NCBI GenBank assembly: GCA_024291935.2 | Contig: CM044317.1 | Coordinates: 66,516,730 to 66,580,729, forward strand | DNA from: Okapia johnstoni | Lineage: Eukaryota > Chordata > Mammalia > Artiodactyla > Giraffidae | Length of the DNA stretch: 64,000 nucleotides | Reading direction: 5' to 3' | Shown: one piece after another, positions 35,941 to 47,549 of the stretch | Layout: each line of letters starts with the position of its first letter | Numbering within the stretch: the first letter of the stretch is position 1 | Translations under genes and position numbers: made by a program | The notes under the pieces: generated by a model | Databases searched by the model: none | Seen by the model: the letters and a program-made list of their open reading frames with translations, nothing else | What the model was told of the DNA's origin: nothing

Positions 35941-37796
35941 AATGCACATGTATATATATTTTTGTGAAGCATACTAAAACACAGATATTACAGCTATTAT
36001 TTCACAGGATTCTAGATTTGAAAAAATGCATTAACTGATCCAGAAATAATTTGTTTGGAAAAGTTTCTTTACAGTTGTTTTGAGTAAAAGAGGTGTGAAC
36101 TGAGATGTTTCAAACTCAAGACTAACTCCGTGGCTGAAAAGATAAGATTTAACACCTGCTGGAAGTCCCTTATATGAACTGGTGAGCTAAGTAAGTTAGA
36201 CGTTTTTAAAGAGATCAATTGAATTGATGGCAAAAGTGTCATCTGTAATTTTATGTACTCATTATGAGCGACTTGAAGATATAGATTAAAAGAGTATTGC
36301 TTTAATGTGCATAATGGAATTTCTAATATTATTATGACACAGTCCTTCAGTACGTGCCTGGGTTGAAATGCCTAGACACTCTTAAGCCGCCAAAGAATGT
36401 TAGATCATTGCAACGGTACTTAAAAGATCAGATATATTTCTCCCTGGGGGTCAGAAAGGAAAATAAGTTTTGTCTTTTTTCTAAATACTTGTTATAATAA
36501 AAATGTACCTTATAATAAAAATTAATGACAGATTATCTTTGAGTTACAATTATAACTTACATTCAAAGAGAATATGCATGATAACTACTAAAAAGCATAA
36601 AAGATAATACTGCTCTAACTATATTAATAATGGATTATTTCTTAAAGAATTCATCTGAAACTAGAAATCCAGATTTCAACTGAAAGATAAAAGTAAAATC
36701 TTTAGGTCTGCTGCTATCTACTTTGAATGCACTTTTAAAGGAATTAGGAAAAGTCTCTATTGCTGTTATAGATTATTAACAAGAATGAGAACCATATGAC
36801 TAATTCCTTATTCTTCTTCACTTCATATTAAAAATAATACTGAGAAAGAGAATTTTTAAATATGAAAGAATTTTTAAAAAGATTTTCCAAGTTAGGTAGT
36901 ACCTTTTTGAAAGGAAACAGCTTTAAAACAATAACAATCTAAGAATTACACACAACTCTTCTGATACTTGTGATTATTTCACTTTGTAAAAGAGAGAGGA
37001 CCAGAGAAGCAATACTTGATATAAAGGAAAGTATAGCTTTTTTCTTCAAATGCTTTTTAAAATCACTAGAACTGGTATAATTCAATAATTTGTATTTCTG
37101 AAAGGTTAACCTTTTCAGTATCTTGTCATTAATCTGATTTTTCTGTCTCATTTCTGTTTGGTCCATACTTTAAATATCACTACAGCAAAATTCAGATTGA
37201 GTTTCTACATTATTCTAAAATGTCTTTCCTAATATAAATATCGTAGAAAACAATTTACCCATTAGAAAGTCCCTAGGCTATTCCCTCATTTATATAATTC
37301 TCTTACATATCAAACAGGACCTCAACTGAGTTTTAGACGCTTCCTTTCTCTTTTTGCTGTAACAACACAGTTTTTACTCTCCAAAGTAGGAAACCATTTT
37401 TCTTTCTCCTGCTCTTGCCAGTGTTTATCAATTCCTGCAGCTTCAGATGCCATTACATGAACTACGGGGAAAAGACAGAAATCTGCATTACTTCATAAAA
37501 TGAAAATATCCTTCCTCCAGCACTGCCTCTGTTAACTATGAGCAAGGCTTTACTGAAAGAACAATAAGAGAATCAAAAGATGGTCTGGCAGAGATGAGAG
37601 AGTCAAACAACTGAGCATTTCATAGTGCAGATTCTTAGTGGCTGTTCAATAAATGGACAAATTAGTGAAAATTATGAAAATGTCTCACTCCTACACTGAA
37701 AAAAGAGGATAAAACTGTTTGTAAAATCCAAACTCAAAACATATTTTATTATAGAAAACATGGTACTAAATTGTGGCTAAATGTTACTCATATTAT
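35941..37796. other. No gene seen; AT-rich sequence
   Basis: Nothing nameable in about 1.85 kb. The minus frame at 36939-37166 has no motif. Confidence 0.5.
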
Positions 37797-39263
37797 CAGT
37801 TCAGTCGCTCAGAACGTGTCCGACTCTTTGCGACCCCATGAATCACAGCATGCCAAGCCTCCCTGTCCATCACCAACTCCCGGAGTTTACCCAAACCCAT
37901 GTCCATCAAGTCGGTGATGCCATCTAGCAATCTCATCCTCTGTTTTCCCCTTCTCCTCCTGCCCCCAATCCTTCCCAGCATCACGGTCTTTTCCAGTGAG
38001 TCAACTCTTCGCATGAGGTGGCCAAAGTATTGGAGTTTCAACTTCAACATCAGTCCTTCCAATGAACACCCAGGACTGATCTCCTTTAGGATGGACTGGT
38101 TGGATCTTTTGCAGTCCAAGGGACTCTCAAGAGTCTTCTCCAACATCACAGTTCAAAAGCATCAATTCTTCAGTGCTCAGCTTTCTTCACAGTCCAACTC
38201 TCACATCCATACATGACCACTGGAAAAACCAAGCCTTGACTAGATGGACCTTTGTTGGCAGAGTAATGAATCTGCTTTTCAATATGCTATCTAGGTTGGT
38301 CATAACCTTCCTTCCAAGGAGTAAGCATCTTTTAATTTCATGGCTGCAATCACCATCAGCAGTGATTTTGGAGCCCCCAAAAATAAAGTCTGACACTGTT
38401 TGCACTGTTTCCCCATCTATTTCCCATGAAGTGATGGGACCAGATGCCATGATCTTAGTTTTCTGAATGTTGGGCTTTAAGCCAACTTTTTCACTCTCCT
38501 CTTTCACTTTCATCAAGAGGCTCTTTAGTTCTTCTTCACTTTCTGCCATAAGGGTGGTGTCATCTGCATATCTGAGGTTATTGATATTTCTCCCAGCAAT
38601 CTTGATTCCAAATTGTGTTTCTTCCAGCCCAGCCTTTCTCATGATGAACTCTGCATATACGTTAAATAAGCAGGGTGACAATATACAGCCTTGACATACT
38701 CCTTTTCCTATTTGGAACCAGCCTGTTGTTCCATGTCCAGTTCTAACTGTTGCTTCCCGACCGGCATACAGGTTTCACAAGAGACAGGTCAGATGATCTG
38801 GTATTCCCATCTCTTTCAGAATTTTCCACAGTTTATTGTGATCCACACAGTCAAAGGCTTTGGCATAGTCAATAAAGCAGAAATAGATGTTTTTCTGGAA
38901 CTCTCTCGCTTTTTCGATGATCCAGCAGATGTTAGCAATTTGATCTCTGGTTCCTCTGCCTTTTCTAAAACCAGCATGAACATCTATAAGTTCACGGTTC
39001 ACGTATTGTTGAAGCCTGGCTTGGAGAATTTTGAGCATTACTTTACTAGCATGTGAGATGAGTGCAATTGTGTGGTAGTTTGAGCATTCTTTGGCATTGC
39101 CTTTCTTTGGGATTGGAGTGAAAACTGACCTTTTCCAGTCCTGTGGCCACTGCTGAGTTTTCCAAACTTGCTGGCGTATTGAGTGCAGCACTTTCACAGC
39201 ATCATCTTTCAGGATTTGAAATAGCTCAACTGGAATTCCATCACCTCCACTAGCTTTGTTCAT
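37796..39263 (-). pseudogene. BovB reverse transcriptase and C-terminal region (broken)
   Basis: The reverse transcriptase copies BovB and SINE RNA at the nicked target. Motif A is FIDYAKAFD (near 38855-38880). A nonsense TGA at 38775-38777 replaces a conserved arginine after TCLL. Motif C is the family-typical YADD at 38559-38570. A two-base loss near 38230 breaks the frame again (WFFQW in place of the usual MVFPV). The last fragment, 37796-38149, holds the arginine-rich [10 protein letters not shown] stretch. Upstream on the same strand lies the endonuclease fragment. All catalytic motifs remain visible, but the protein cannot be made as one chain. Confidence 0.9.
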
Positions 39264-40960
39264 AGTGATGCTTCCTCAGGCCCACTTGACTTCACCTTTC
39301 AGGATGTCTGGCTCTAGGTGAGTGATCACATCATCGTGATTATCTGGGTCATGAAGATCTTTTTTGTGTACAAAAAGAACTGTATTCTTTTGTGTATCCT
39401 TGCCACCTCTTCTTAATATCTTCTGCTTCTGTTAGGTCCATACCATTTCTGTCCTTTATCGAGCCTATCTTTGCATGAAATGTTCCCTTGGTATCTCTAA
39501 TTTTCTTGAAGAGATCTCTAGTCTTTCTCATTATTTGTTTTCCTCTATTTCTTTGCATTGATCGCAGAGGAAGGCTTTCTTATCTCTCCTTGCTATTCTT
39601 TGGAACTCTGCATTCAGTTGAGAATATTTTTCCTTTTCTCCTTTGCTTTTCACTTCTCTTCTTTTCACAGCTATTTTTAAGGCCTCCTCAGACAGCCATT
39701 TTGTTTTTTTGCATTTCTTTTCCATGGGGATGATCTTGATACCTGTCTCCTGTACAATGTCACAAACCTCCATCCATAGTTCCTCAGGCACTCTGTCTAT
39801 CAGATCTAGTCCCTTAAATCTATTTGTCACTTCCACTGTATAATCATAAGGGATTTGATTTAGGTCATACCTGAATGGTCTAGTGGTTTTCCCTACTTTC
39901 TTAAATTTAAGTCTGAATTTGGCAATAAGGAGTTCATGATCTGAGCCACAGTCTGCTCCTGGTCTTGTTTTTGCTGACTGTATAGAGCTTCTCCATCTTT
40001 GGCTGCAAAGAATATAATCAATCTGATTTTGGTGTTGACCATCTGGTAATGTCCACGTGTAGAGTCTTCTCTTGTGTTGTTGGAAGAGGGTGTTTGCTAT
40101 GACTAGTGCATTCTCTTGGCAAAACTCTATTAGCCTCTGCCCTGCTTCATTCTGTACTCCAAGGCCAAATTTGCCTGTTACTCCAGGTGTTTCCTGACTT
40201 CCTACTTTTGCATTCCAGTCCCCTATGATGAAAAGGACATCTTTTTTGGGTGTTAGTTCTAATAGGTCCTATAGGTCTTCATAGAACCGTTCAAGTTCTG
40301 CTTCCTCAGCGTTACTGGTCGGGGCATAGACTGGATTACTGTGATATGGAATGGGTTGCCTTGGAAATGAACAGAGACCTTTCTGTCGTTTTTGAGATTG
40401 CATCCAAGTACTGCATTTTGGACTCTTTTGTTGACCATGATTGCTACTCCATTTCTGCTAAGGGATTCCTGCCCACAGTAGTAGATATAGTGGTCATCTG
40501 AGTTAAATTCACCCATTCCAGTCCATTTTAGTTCACTGATTCCTCGAATGTTGACGTTCACTCTTGCTATCTCCTGTTTGACCACTTCCAATTTGCCTTG
40601 ATTCATGGACCTAACATTCCAGGTTCCTATGCAATATTGCTCTTTACAGCATAGGACTTTGCTTCTATCACCAGTCATATCCACAGCTGGGTATTGTTTT
40701 TGCTTTGGCTCCATCCCATCATTCTTTCTGGAGTTATTTCTCCACTGATCACCTGTAGCATATTGGGCACCAACCGACCTGGGGAGTTCATCTTTTAGTG
40801 TCCTATCTTTTTGCCTTTTCATACTGTTCATGGGGTTCTCAAGGCAAGAATACTGAAGTGGTTTGCCATGCCCTTCTCTAGTGGACTACATTCTGTCAGA
40901 CCTCTCCACCATGACCCGTCTGTCTTGGGTGGCCCCACACCTCATGGCTAGGTTTCATTG
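37797..40960 (-). mobile_element. BovB LINE, nearly full length (about 3.2 kb), inactive
   Basis: From right to left the element holds a fragment of 5' UTR (40850-40960), the endonuclease domain, a linker, the reverse transcriptase and the C-terminal segment down to the BovB 3' end at 37797. The order is that of the BovB/RTE ORF. It lacks the most 5' part of the UTR. At least two frameshifts and one nonsense change inactivate it. No clear flanking duplication was found. Confidence 0.93.
39349..40831 (-). pseudogene. BovB endonuclease domain and linker (broken)
   Basis: The domain belongs to the apurinic-endonuclease-like family that nicks target DNA for RTE elements. The fragment 40259-40831 reads GTWNVRSM at residues 69-76 and ISELKWTG at 98-105, both typical of BovB endonuclease N-termini. 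After HITVIQ a single-base loss near 40330 shifts the frame; the family's VYAPTSN follows in the next frame. Further fragments at 39531-39836 and 39349-39558 cover the linker, rich in K and E. Loss of frame makes the domain non-functional. Confidence 0.88.
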
Positions 40961-41100
40961 AGATAGTACTTTTTAAATAAATTTTTATATAATACTCTTA
41001 GCTTCTATAATCCATTATCTGAGTTTTTAAATAAAGAATAAACATATGCTATATGCCAACCCTATTAATCAGGGTTTCCCAAAGAACAGAATAGAACTTT

Positions 41101-41164
41101 ATACACACACACACACACACACACAGATATATACAGTTCTCTCTCTATAGAGAGAGAGAGAGTG
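41101..41164. repeat. Compound (CA)n / (TC)n(AG)n microsatellite
   Basis: CA units at 41102-41126, then CTCTCTCT followed by TATAGAGAGAGAGAGAG, which can fold back on itself. It lies inside the ancient repeat, where a GATA/GAGA tract is usual. Confidence 0.85.
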
Positions 41165-41857
41165 AAAAAGCTGGCTTAAATCTCAACATTCAAAAAACTA
41201 AGATCATGGCATCTCAGCCCATCACTTCATGACAAACATATGGCAAAAAAATGGAAGCTGATAGATTTTATTTTCTTGGGCTCCAAGATCACTACAGACA
41301 GTGACTGCAGCTAAAAAATTAAAGACACTTGCTCCCTGAAGAAAAGCTATGACAAATCTAGACAGCATATTAAAAAGCAGAGATATCACTTTGCTAAAAA
41401 AGGTCCATATAGTCAAAGCTATGCTTTTTCCAGCAGTCATGTATGGATGTGAGTGTTGGGCCATAAAGAAGGCTAAGCACCGTAGAATTCATGCTTTCAA
41501 ACTGTGGTGCTAGAGAAGATACTTGAGAGTCCCTTGGACTGCAAGGAGATGAAACCAGTTAATCCTAAAGGAAATCAATGCTGAATATTCATTGGAAGGA
41601 CTGATGCTGAAGCTGAAGCTCCAATATTTTGGCCACCAGATGCAAAGAGCTGACATTAGAAAAGACCCTGATGCTGGGAAAGATTGAGGGCAGGAGGAAA
41701 AAGGGGCAAAAGAGAGTGAGATGGCTGGATGGCATCACTGACACAATGGACACGAGTCTGAGCAAACTCCAGGAGATAGTGAAGGACAGGGAAGCCTGGC
41801 ATGCTGCAATTCATGGGGTCGCAAAGAGTTGGACATGACTTAGCAATTGAACAACCA
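41161..41857 (+). mobile_element. BovB LINE (plus), 3' third
   Basis: Starts at GAAAAAGCTGGCTTAAATC, downstream of RT motif C, and reaches the 3' end at about ACTTAGCAATTGAACAACC. Short AGAG-type flanks prevent a clear duplication call. Confidence 0.9.
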
Positions 41858-42224
41858 CAGCAACAAGAGATTGACTGATTGATTAACTCTTTATATTGGC
41901 TCATGTGTTTATGGAGTCTGGTGCTTCAAAATCTGCAGAGCCTGAGCCAATGTCCTAGTTTGAATCCGAAGCCTGGCATGTTAATGTAGAACCAGGAAGA
42001 ACCAATACCCCGGCTTGAAGGTCATCAGGAAGGGGGATTCTTACGAGAGGGCCAGCCTTATGTACTTGTCAAGCCTTCAACTGATCAGCAGAGACTCACC
42101 CACTTTATGGAGGGCAATATGCTTTACTCAGTATAACAAATGGTACATTTATCTCATCCAAAAACACTCTCACAGAAGGATCCAGAATTTTTGACCAAAT
42201 TTTGGGTACCCTATGGCCCAATCA

Positions 42225-43766
42225 TGATGGTGTGATCACTACCTAGAGCCAGACATCCTGGAATGGGAAGTCAAGTGGGCCTTTGTTTCAATATGAACAA
42301 AGTTAGTGGAGGTGACGAAATTCCAGTTGTGATATTTCACATCCTACAAGATGATGCCATGAAAGTGCTGCACTCACTATGCCAGCAAATTTGGAAGACT
42401 CAGCAGTGGCCACAGGACTGGAAAAGGTCAGTTTTCATTCCAATCCCAAAGAAAGGCAATGCCAAAGAATGTTCAAACTACCACACAATTGCACCTATCT
42501 CACATGCTAGCAAAGTAATGCTCAAAATTCTCCAAGCCAGGCTTCAACAATACATGAACCATGAACTTTTAGATGTTCAATCTGGATTTAGAAAAGGCAG
42601 AGGAACGAGAGATCAAATTGCCAACATCCACTGGATCATCAAAAAAGCAAGAGAGTTCCAGAAAAACATTTACTTCTGCTTTATTGATTATGCCAAATCC
42701 TTTGATTGTGTAGATGACAACAAACTGTGGAACATTCTTCAAGAGGTGAGAATACCAGACCACCTGACCTGCCTCCTGAGAAGTCAGTATGCAGGTCAAG
42801 AAGCAACAGTTAGGAGTGGACATGGACAACAGACTGGCTCCAAATTGAGAAAGGAGTACATCGAGGCTGTGTATTATCACCCTGTTTATTTAACTTATAG
42901 GCAGAGTACATCGTGCAAAATGCTGGGCTGGATGAAGCAAAAGCTGGAATCAAGATTGCTGGGAGAAATATCAATAACCTCAGATACACAGATGACACCA
43001 CCCTTATGCATGCAGAAAGTGAAAAGGAACTGACAAGCCTCTTGATGAAAGTGAAAGAGGAGAGTGAAAAGGCTGGCTTAAAATTCAACATTCAAAAAAT
43101 GAAGATCATGGCATCTGATCCCGTCACTTTATGCAAATAGATGGGGAAACAATGGAAACAGTGACAGACTTTATTTTCTTGGGCTCCAAAATCACTGCAG
43201 ATGGTGAATGCAGCCATGAAATTAAAAGACACTTGCTCCTTGAAAGAAAAGCTATGAACAACCTAGGAGGCATATTAAATAGTAGAGACATTACTTTGCC
43301 AACAAAGATCCGTCTAGTCAAAGCTATAATTTTTCCAGTAGTCATGTATGGATGTGAGAGTTGGACTATAAAGAAAGCTGAGCACCAAAGAATTGATGCT
43401 TTTGAACTGTGGTGTTGGAGAAGACTCTTCAGAGTCCCTTGGACTGCAAGGAGATCAATCCAGTCCTTTCTAAAGGAAATCAGTCCTGAATATTCACTGG
43501 AAGGACGGATACTGAAGCTGAAGCTCCAATACTTTCGCCACCTGATGCGAAGAACTGACTCATTTGAAAAGACCCTGATGCTGGGAAGGATTGGGGGCAG
43601 GAGGAGAAGGAGACAACAGAGGATGAGATGGTTGGACGGCATCACCAACTCAATGGACACAAGTTTGAGCAAGCATTGGGAGTTGGTGATGGAGAGGGAA
43701 GTCTGGCATGCTGCAGTCCATGGGGTCGCAAAGAGTCAGACACGACTGAGTGACTGAACTGAACTG
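42225..43766 (+). mobile_element. BovB LINE (plus), 1,542 bp with perfect 12-bp duplication
   Basis: ATGGCCCAATCA occurs at 42213-42224 and 43767-43778. The element starts at TGATGGTGTGATCACTACC, upstream of the RT domain, and ends at the BovB 3' end (TGACTGAACTGAACTG). The perfect duplication and long frames mark a fairly young copy. Confidence 0.96.
42263..43757 (+). pseudogene. BovB reverse transcriptase (broken, motif C = YTDD)
   Basis: The first frame, 42263-43033, keeps the RT N-terminal blocks and motif A (FIDYAKSFD). A one-base loss near 42828, after RSGHG, shifts the frame. The next, 42913-43140, contains motif C as YTDD at 42985-42996, where the family usually has YADD, and an extra residue in MHAES. 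Another one-base loss near 43132 shifts it again. The last, 43131-43757, is an undamaged 208-codon C-terminal segment with [16 protein letters not shown] and an arginine-rich GGRRRRR stretch. The endonuclease is absent through 5' truncation. Not functional. Confidence 0.9.
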
Positions 43767-43815
43767 ATGGCCCAATCAAGTTGACACACAAAATTAGCAA
43801 TCACTCCAACTAAAT

Positions 43816-44167
43816 AATAAGTCAAAATTTACTTTCTGGAATGTTCCATTTCCATGTGTGGAACAGTAGTGAAAGTGTCAAAAGATCTAGTGTGGACTCT
43901 CTGTCCATTAAATACAAGGTATATTATTTTGGGAAAAAATCAATTTTTCTCTGAAAGGCTCAGTTTTTCATTTGTGAAATGCATGATAGTTTAGCTAAAG
44001 TGTGCCAGTGGAATAAAATCCACAAGAACTAAAAATCCAAAAGAAATTCCTGAATTCAATTTCTCTCACTTTAATATCTGTAAGAATTTTGTGATCAATC
44101 ATATAGAAAGAAACAATGAAAAAAATAATTCAGCATTCAGTCAGATTAGAAGTTTTAAGCCTTGCAA
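43816..44167. other. No gene seen
   Basis: Unassigned AT-rich sequence between the nested BovB block and the next SINE. Confidence 0.5.
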
Positions 44168-44178
44168 TAAAGGTATGT

Positions 44179-44390
44179 GGGCTTCCCAGGTGTTGCAATG
44201 TTAAAGAATCTACCTGCCAACGCAGGAGATGCGGGTTTGATCCCTTGGTCAGAAAGATCCCCTGGAGTAGAAAGTGGCAAGTCGTTCCAGTATTCTTGCA
44301 TGGAAAATTTCTTGGAGAGAGGAGCCTGGTGGGCTACAAACCATATGGTTGCAAGTAGTCAGACATAACTGGGCAACTAAGCACAGCACC
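44179..44390 (+). mobile_element. Bov-tA SINE (plus) with near-perfect 11-bp duplication
   Basis: TAAAGGTATGT at 44168-44178 and TAAAGATATGT at 44391-44401 differ at one base. The B box is GGTTTGATCCC near 44233. Several unusual substitutions are seen (CAAGTCGTTCC for the common CAACCCACTCC). Confidence 0.9.
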
Positions 44391-44689
44391 TAAAGATATG
44401 TAAATATGTCAAAAAGTAGAATATAATATTCAGATATACTATTTAAGCCATCTAGGTGGACATTACCTTTTGAGTAAATGGAAGAATTAGATAATGACAT
44501 GATCATAATCAGATGTGAGTCATTAGACAACTGTAAGACAATTGAACATTAAGAAACATCAATTTCTTATATTTGATAAGTGTGCACTGTCAGGTTTGAT
44601 AGTCTCATTTGTTAGGCAATATCAAACATCAAAAAAGGGATTCAAAGACATTATTTAGAATGAAAAATGTTTCTTTGGTGGATATGAAT

Positions 44690-45400
44690 CTTTAAAAAAA
44701 CATTTTAAAATAAACTTTACAAAGAGAAAAGTGCATGGATATATTTAAGTTCATAGATATTAATTGTGCCATTTGATGAATTGTTACCACCTGTAACCAC
44801 CATCCCAGTCAAGATACAGGCCAATTTTATCACACCTAAAAGTTTCCTTTTGACCCCTTTTAGTTAAACTTCACTGCCAAAGGAAACTAGTATTTTGATA
44901 TCTATAGTGATCAATTAGTTTTATCTTGCTTAGACTTTGTGTGTGTGTATGTGTGTGTGTGCTCAGTCGCTCAGTTGTGTCCAACTCTTTTGTGACTCCA
45001 CAGACTGTAGCCCACCAGGCTCCTATGTCTCTGGAACATTTTAGGCAAGAATCCTGGAGTGGGTTGCCATTTCCTTCTCTAGGGGATCTTCAAAACCTAG
45101 GAATGAAAACTGTCTCTTGCGTCTCCTGCATCAGTAGGACGATTCTTTACCATTGCACCACCTGAGAAGCCCTACTTTAGAACTAGAAGTAAATTAAATC
45201 ATATGGTATATACACCCCTACAGCTTCTTTTACTTGGTATAATGCCTGTGAGATTCAACCATGTTGTTGAGAATATCAATAGTCATTTCTATTACTGAGT
45301 GGCATTTCATTTTATGAATCTGCTATGATTTGTTTATCTACTTTCTGTTAATTGACATTCAGGCTATTTTGGAGATGTCTCATCTTTTTTCAACAAGGCC
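44690..45400 (-). mobile_element. Old L1 3' end (L1ME/L1MC-like), split by a Bov-tA
   Basis: Left part 44690-44938 (CACCATCCCAGTCAAGATACAGG, then CCAAAGGAAACTAGTATTTTGA) and right part 45173-45400 (TGCCTGTGAGATTCAACCATG, then ATTACTGAGTGGCATTTCA) read in order as antisense 3' UTR of an old L1. Confidence 0.75.
44937..45172 (-). mobile_element. Bov-tA SINE (minus) with (GT)n end
   Basis: The 3' simple tail appears as a GT tract at 44939-44962. The full body and tRNA head end at GAGAAGCCC. ACTTT follows on both sides (44934-44938, 45174-45178), a possible short duplication. It interrupts the old L1. Confidence 0.88.
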
Positions 45401-46087
45401 TTTAATCCACATATTGACTGAATGAAAACTTATGTCTTAACCTAGCAAAACAGAGTCACTGCCCTTAGGATTCCTTGAGCATGATATGGTGTAAACTATA
45501 ATTCTCGTCTTTGTGATAAAATTTGCTAAACCCAGAACTGTATACATACTACAACTGTGTGTAAAAATCTGACAAATCCAGGTCTTTGTGAAGCTCCTGT
45601 GACCTGGGTCATCTAAGCCAAATTGAGAGCATTTCAAAGTATACCTCCCATCTTTCCTCCCGTCAAATCTCTTTTTAATGTCTTAAAATTTCTTTTAACT
45701 TGACCTCTAATATCTCTAGATCTGGTGGTTTTAGATGCTTCTAAAGCATCCCAAATATATCTAGAGAAAAGGTGTAATGCCTTCAAGTAGAGATAGCATT
45801 TCCTCCTGAGAGGTAACAAGCATTCTAATTTTGGATACTTGCAATAATTCTCAGACGTTTAATGATTTGGGGCTGCTCTATATTTAATATTAAAGATATA
45901 AGCATACATGTTCTAGTATTTATTCCCTAGTATAGAATATAAAATGCTTTCTATTTTGTTGCATCTACCACATTATTTCCAGCCCCTGGCCACTGTGTAG
46001 CAATCATGGAGTTGGGGTGAAATTGATCCATATACCCAGATCCAAGTGAGGACCTTGATAATACAAACCAATCAATTATAGTAAATA
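45401..46087. other. No gene seen
   Basis: Unassigned. Frames at 45437-45637, 45634-45819 and 45951-46166 (minus) are short; the last one runs into the MITE. Confidence 0.5.
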
Positions 46088-46166
46088 TTGGGTCAGCCAA
46101 AAAGTTCATTTGGGTTTCCCAAAACATCTTCGGTAATAATCTCAATGAATGTTTTGACCAACCCAA
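46088..46166. mobile_element. Mariner-type MITE, 79 bp
   Basis: Left end TTGGGTCAGCCAAAAAGTTC and right end GAATGTTTTGACCAACCCAA are inverted repeats of each other with 5 mismatches in 20. TA flanks each end (46086-46087, 46167-46168), as required for Tc1/mariner insertion. The TTGGGTNGGCCAAAAAGTTC end is typical of the mariner family seen in ruminants. It is too short to code. Confidence 0.85.
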
Positions 46167-46168
46167 TA

Positions 46169-47311
46169 TATATGTGTGTATGTACAGTAAAAGCTATTAA
46201 CTTGTCTCAAACAACAGTAATTTTTCAGGAGTTGACAGGTGACACATGACACAAATTGGACTAGTCAGAGTGAGGCACAATGCTTTTGATGATTAGGGGT
46301 AGGAACGTGAACAAGGACGCAGGTAACACGGGCTTCTGCTGGAAGCCACTCTAAAACTTTGATGAGAACCAACACATTGAAAGCTACAGGTGGAATATTT
46401 GAACAAAACAGTTTGTACTGACATTTTAAGCCTCTGAATAAGCCTCACCTAAGCCCTCACTTACATGAATAGAAATTTCCCTTTGTGATTTAAGTCAGTT
46501 TAATTTAAGTCTTCTGTTGTTTGAAATTGAAAGTATTTTAATTTATGCAAAAACCTTAATACACATCATCTGGTGAACCCCTGGTTCTGAAGAGTTCACC
46601 TAGGGACTTAAAGGCAAAATGAAGACTGCAACTCAGGCACTGAGACTGTCATTCCTGTAGACTTTTATTAACTTTCCTCATTAGGTATAAATTCTCATTT
46701 TCATCTCTAAATAACTGTAGTTCTCTTTAAAACCTAGATATGTTAATTTCAGGCCCCCATGAAAACAGTTGTAGTATTTGTTTCTTGGAAAGAAATTTTA
46801 AAACACTGAAATAAATATCCGTATAAAAATGAAGCCCTTACTATTTCCCTCAAAGCTATTCTATTACTAAACGTTAGTTAAGTATTTAATATAACTGGGT
46901 CCTATTCAAGAAATGGAAACAAAATATTGCTCATAGTCTGATTGCTAAAGAAAGTAAATGAACATATAATTAAGGCAGGCATGTTAGATACTATATAAGA
47001 AAGAGAACTACAAAAAGTGCTAAAAAACTTCTATAGGCTAAACTATAAAAATTGGGAAAAGCTTGAAGAAGGGTGGTTTTCTTACAGGGTTGGAAAAGGC
47101 ACACCATGAATGAAGCTTAGCACAAATATGAAACTGTATTTGCTGTAAGAAGGAATATAGAAGATCACAGCGAAATAAGATCTATGATTACTTACTAATT
47201 AACTATACCCTATACATGTAACCTATGAAATAAAAAATTACCAGAAATAAAAAGTTACTTATAATCTCACTGTTCTTATGAGGCTAGAGATGAGATTAGG
47301 AGATAATAAAT
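46169..47311. other. No gene seen; weak old-repeat traces near 46215-46420
   Basis: GACAGGTGACACATGACAC and TTGGACTAGTCAGAGTGAGGC look like an old mammalian repeat I cannot name. The remainder is AT-rich. Confidence 0.4.
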
Positions 47312-47549
47312 GGAACTTCCCTGGCAGTCCAGTGGCTAAGACTCTGCACTCCCAATGCAGGGGGCCCGGGTTTGAGCCCTTTTCAGGGAACTAGATCCCA
47401 CATACTACAACTAAGAGTTTACGTGCTACAACTAAAGATCTCGCATGCTGCAATGAAGATCAAAGATCCTGTGTGCTGCAACTAAGATCTGGCAAAGCCA
47501 GATAAATAATAAAAAAAAAAAAAAAAAAAGAAAGAAAGAAAAGAAAAAT
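47312..47549 (+). mobile_element. CHR-1-like tRNA-derived SINE with A-rich tail
   Basis: Head GGAACTTCCCTGGCAGTCC and B-box region GGGTTTGAGCCC (near 47370). Then come repeated GCTGCAACTAAGATC-type units and an A-rich tail at 47511-47549. This layout is that of CHR SINEs of whales, hippos and ruminants and is distinct from the BovB-tailed Bov-tA. Confidence 0.88.

Larger units (their letters stand above)
41068..43815. mobile_element. Ancient mammalian repeat split into three parts by two BovB insertions
   Basis: Parts are 41068-41164, 41858-42224 and 43767-43815. They read in order as one placental repeat (GGGTTTCCCAAAGAACAGAA; CTTTATATTGGCTCATG; AAGCCTTCAACTGATCAGCAG; TTATGGAGGGCAATATGC; then GTTGACACACAAAATTAGC). 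I recognise the repeat from other mammals but cannot name its family. The reading order is what matters for the nesting. Confidence 0.7.

Noticed and set aside
40259..40831. 190-codon minus frame as a nuclease gene
   Set aside because: It is the endonuclease of a BovB copy, shifted out of frame after HITVIQ.
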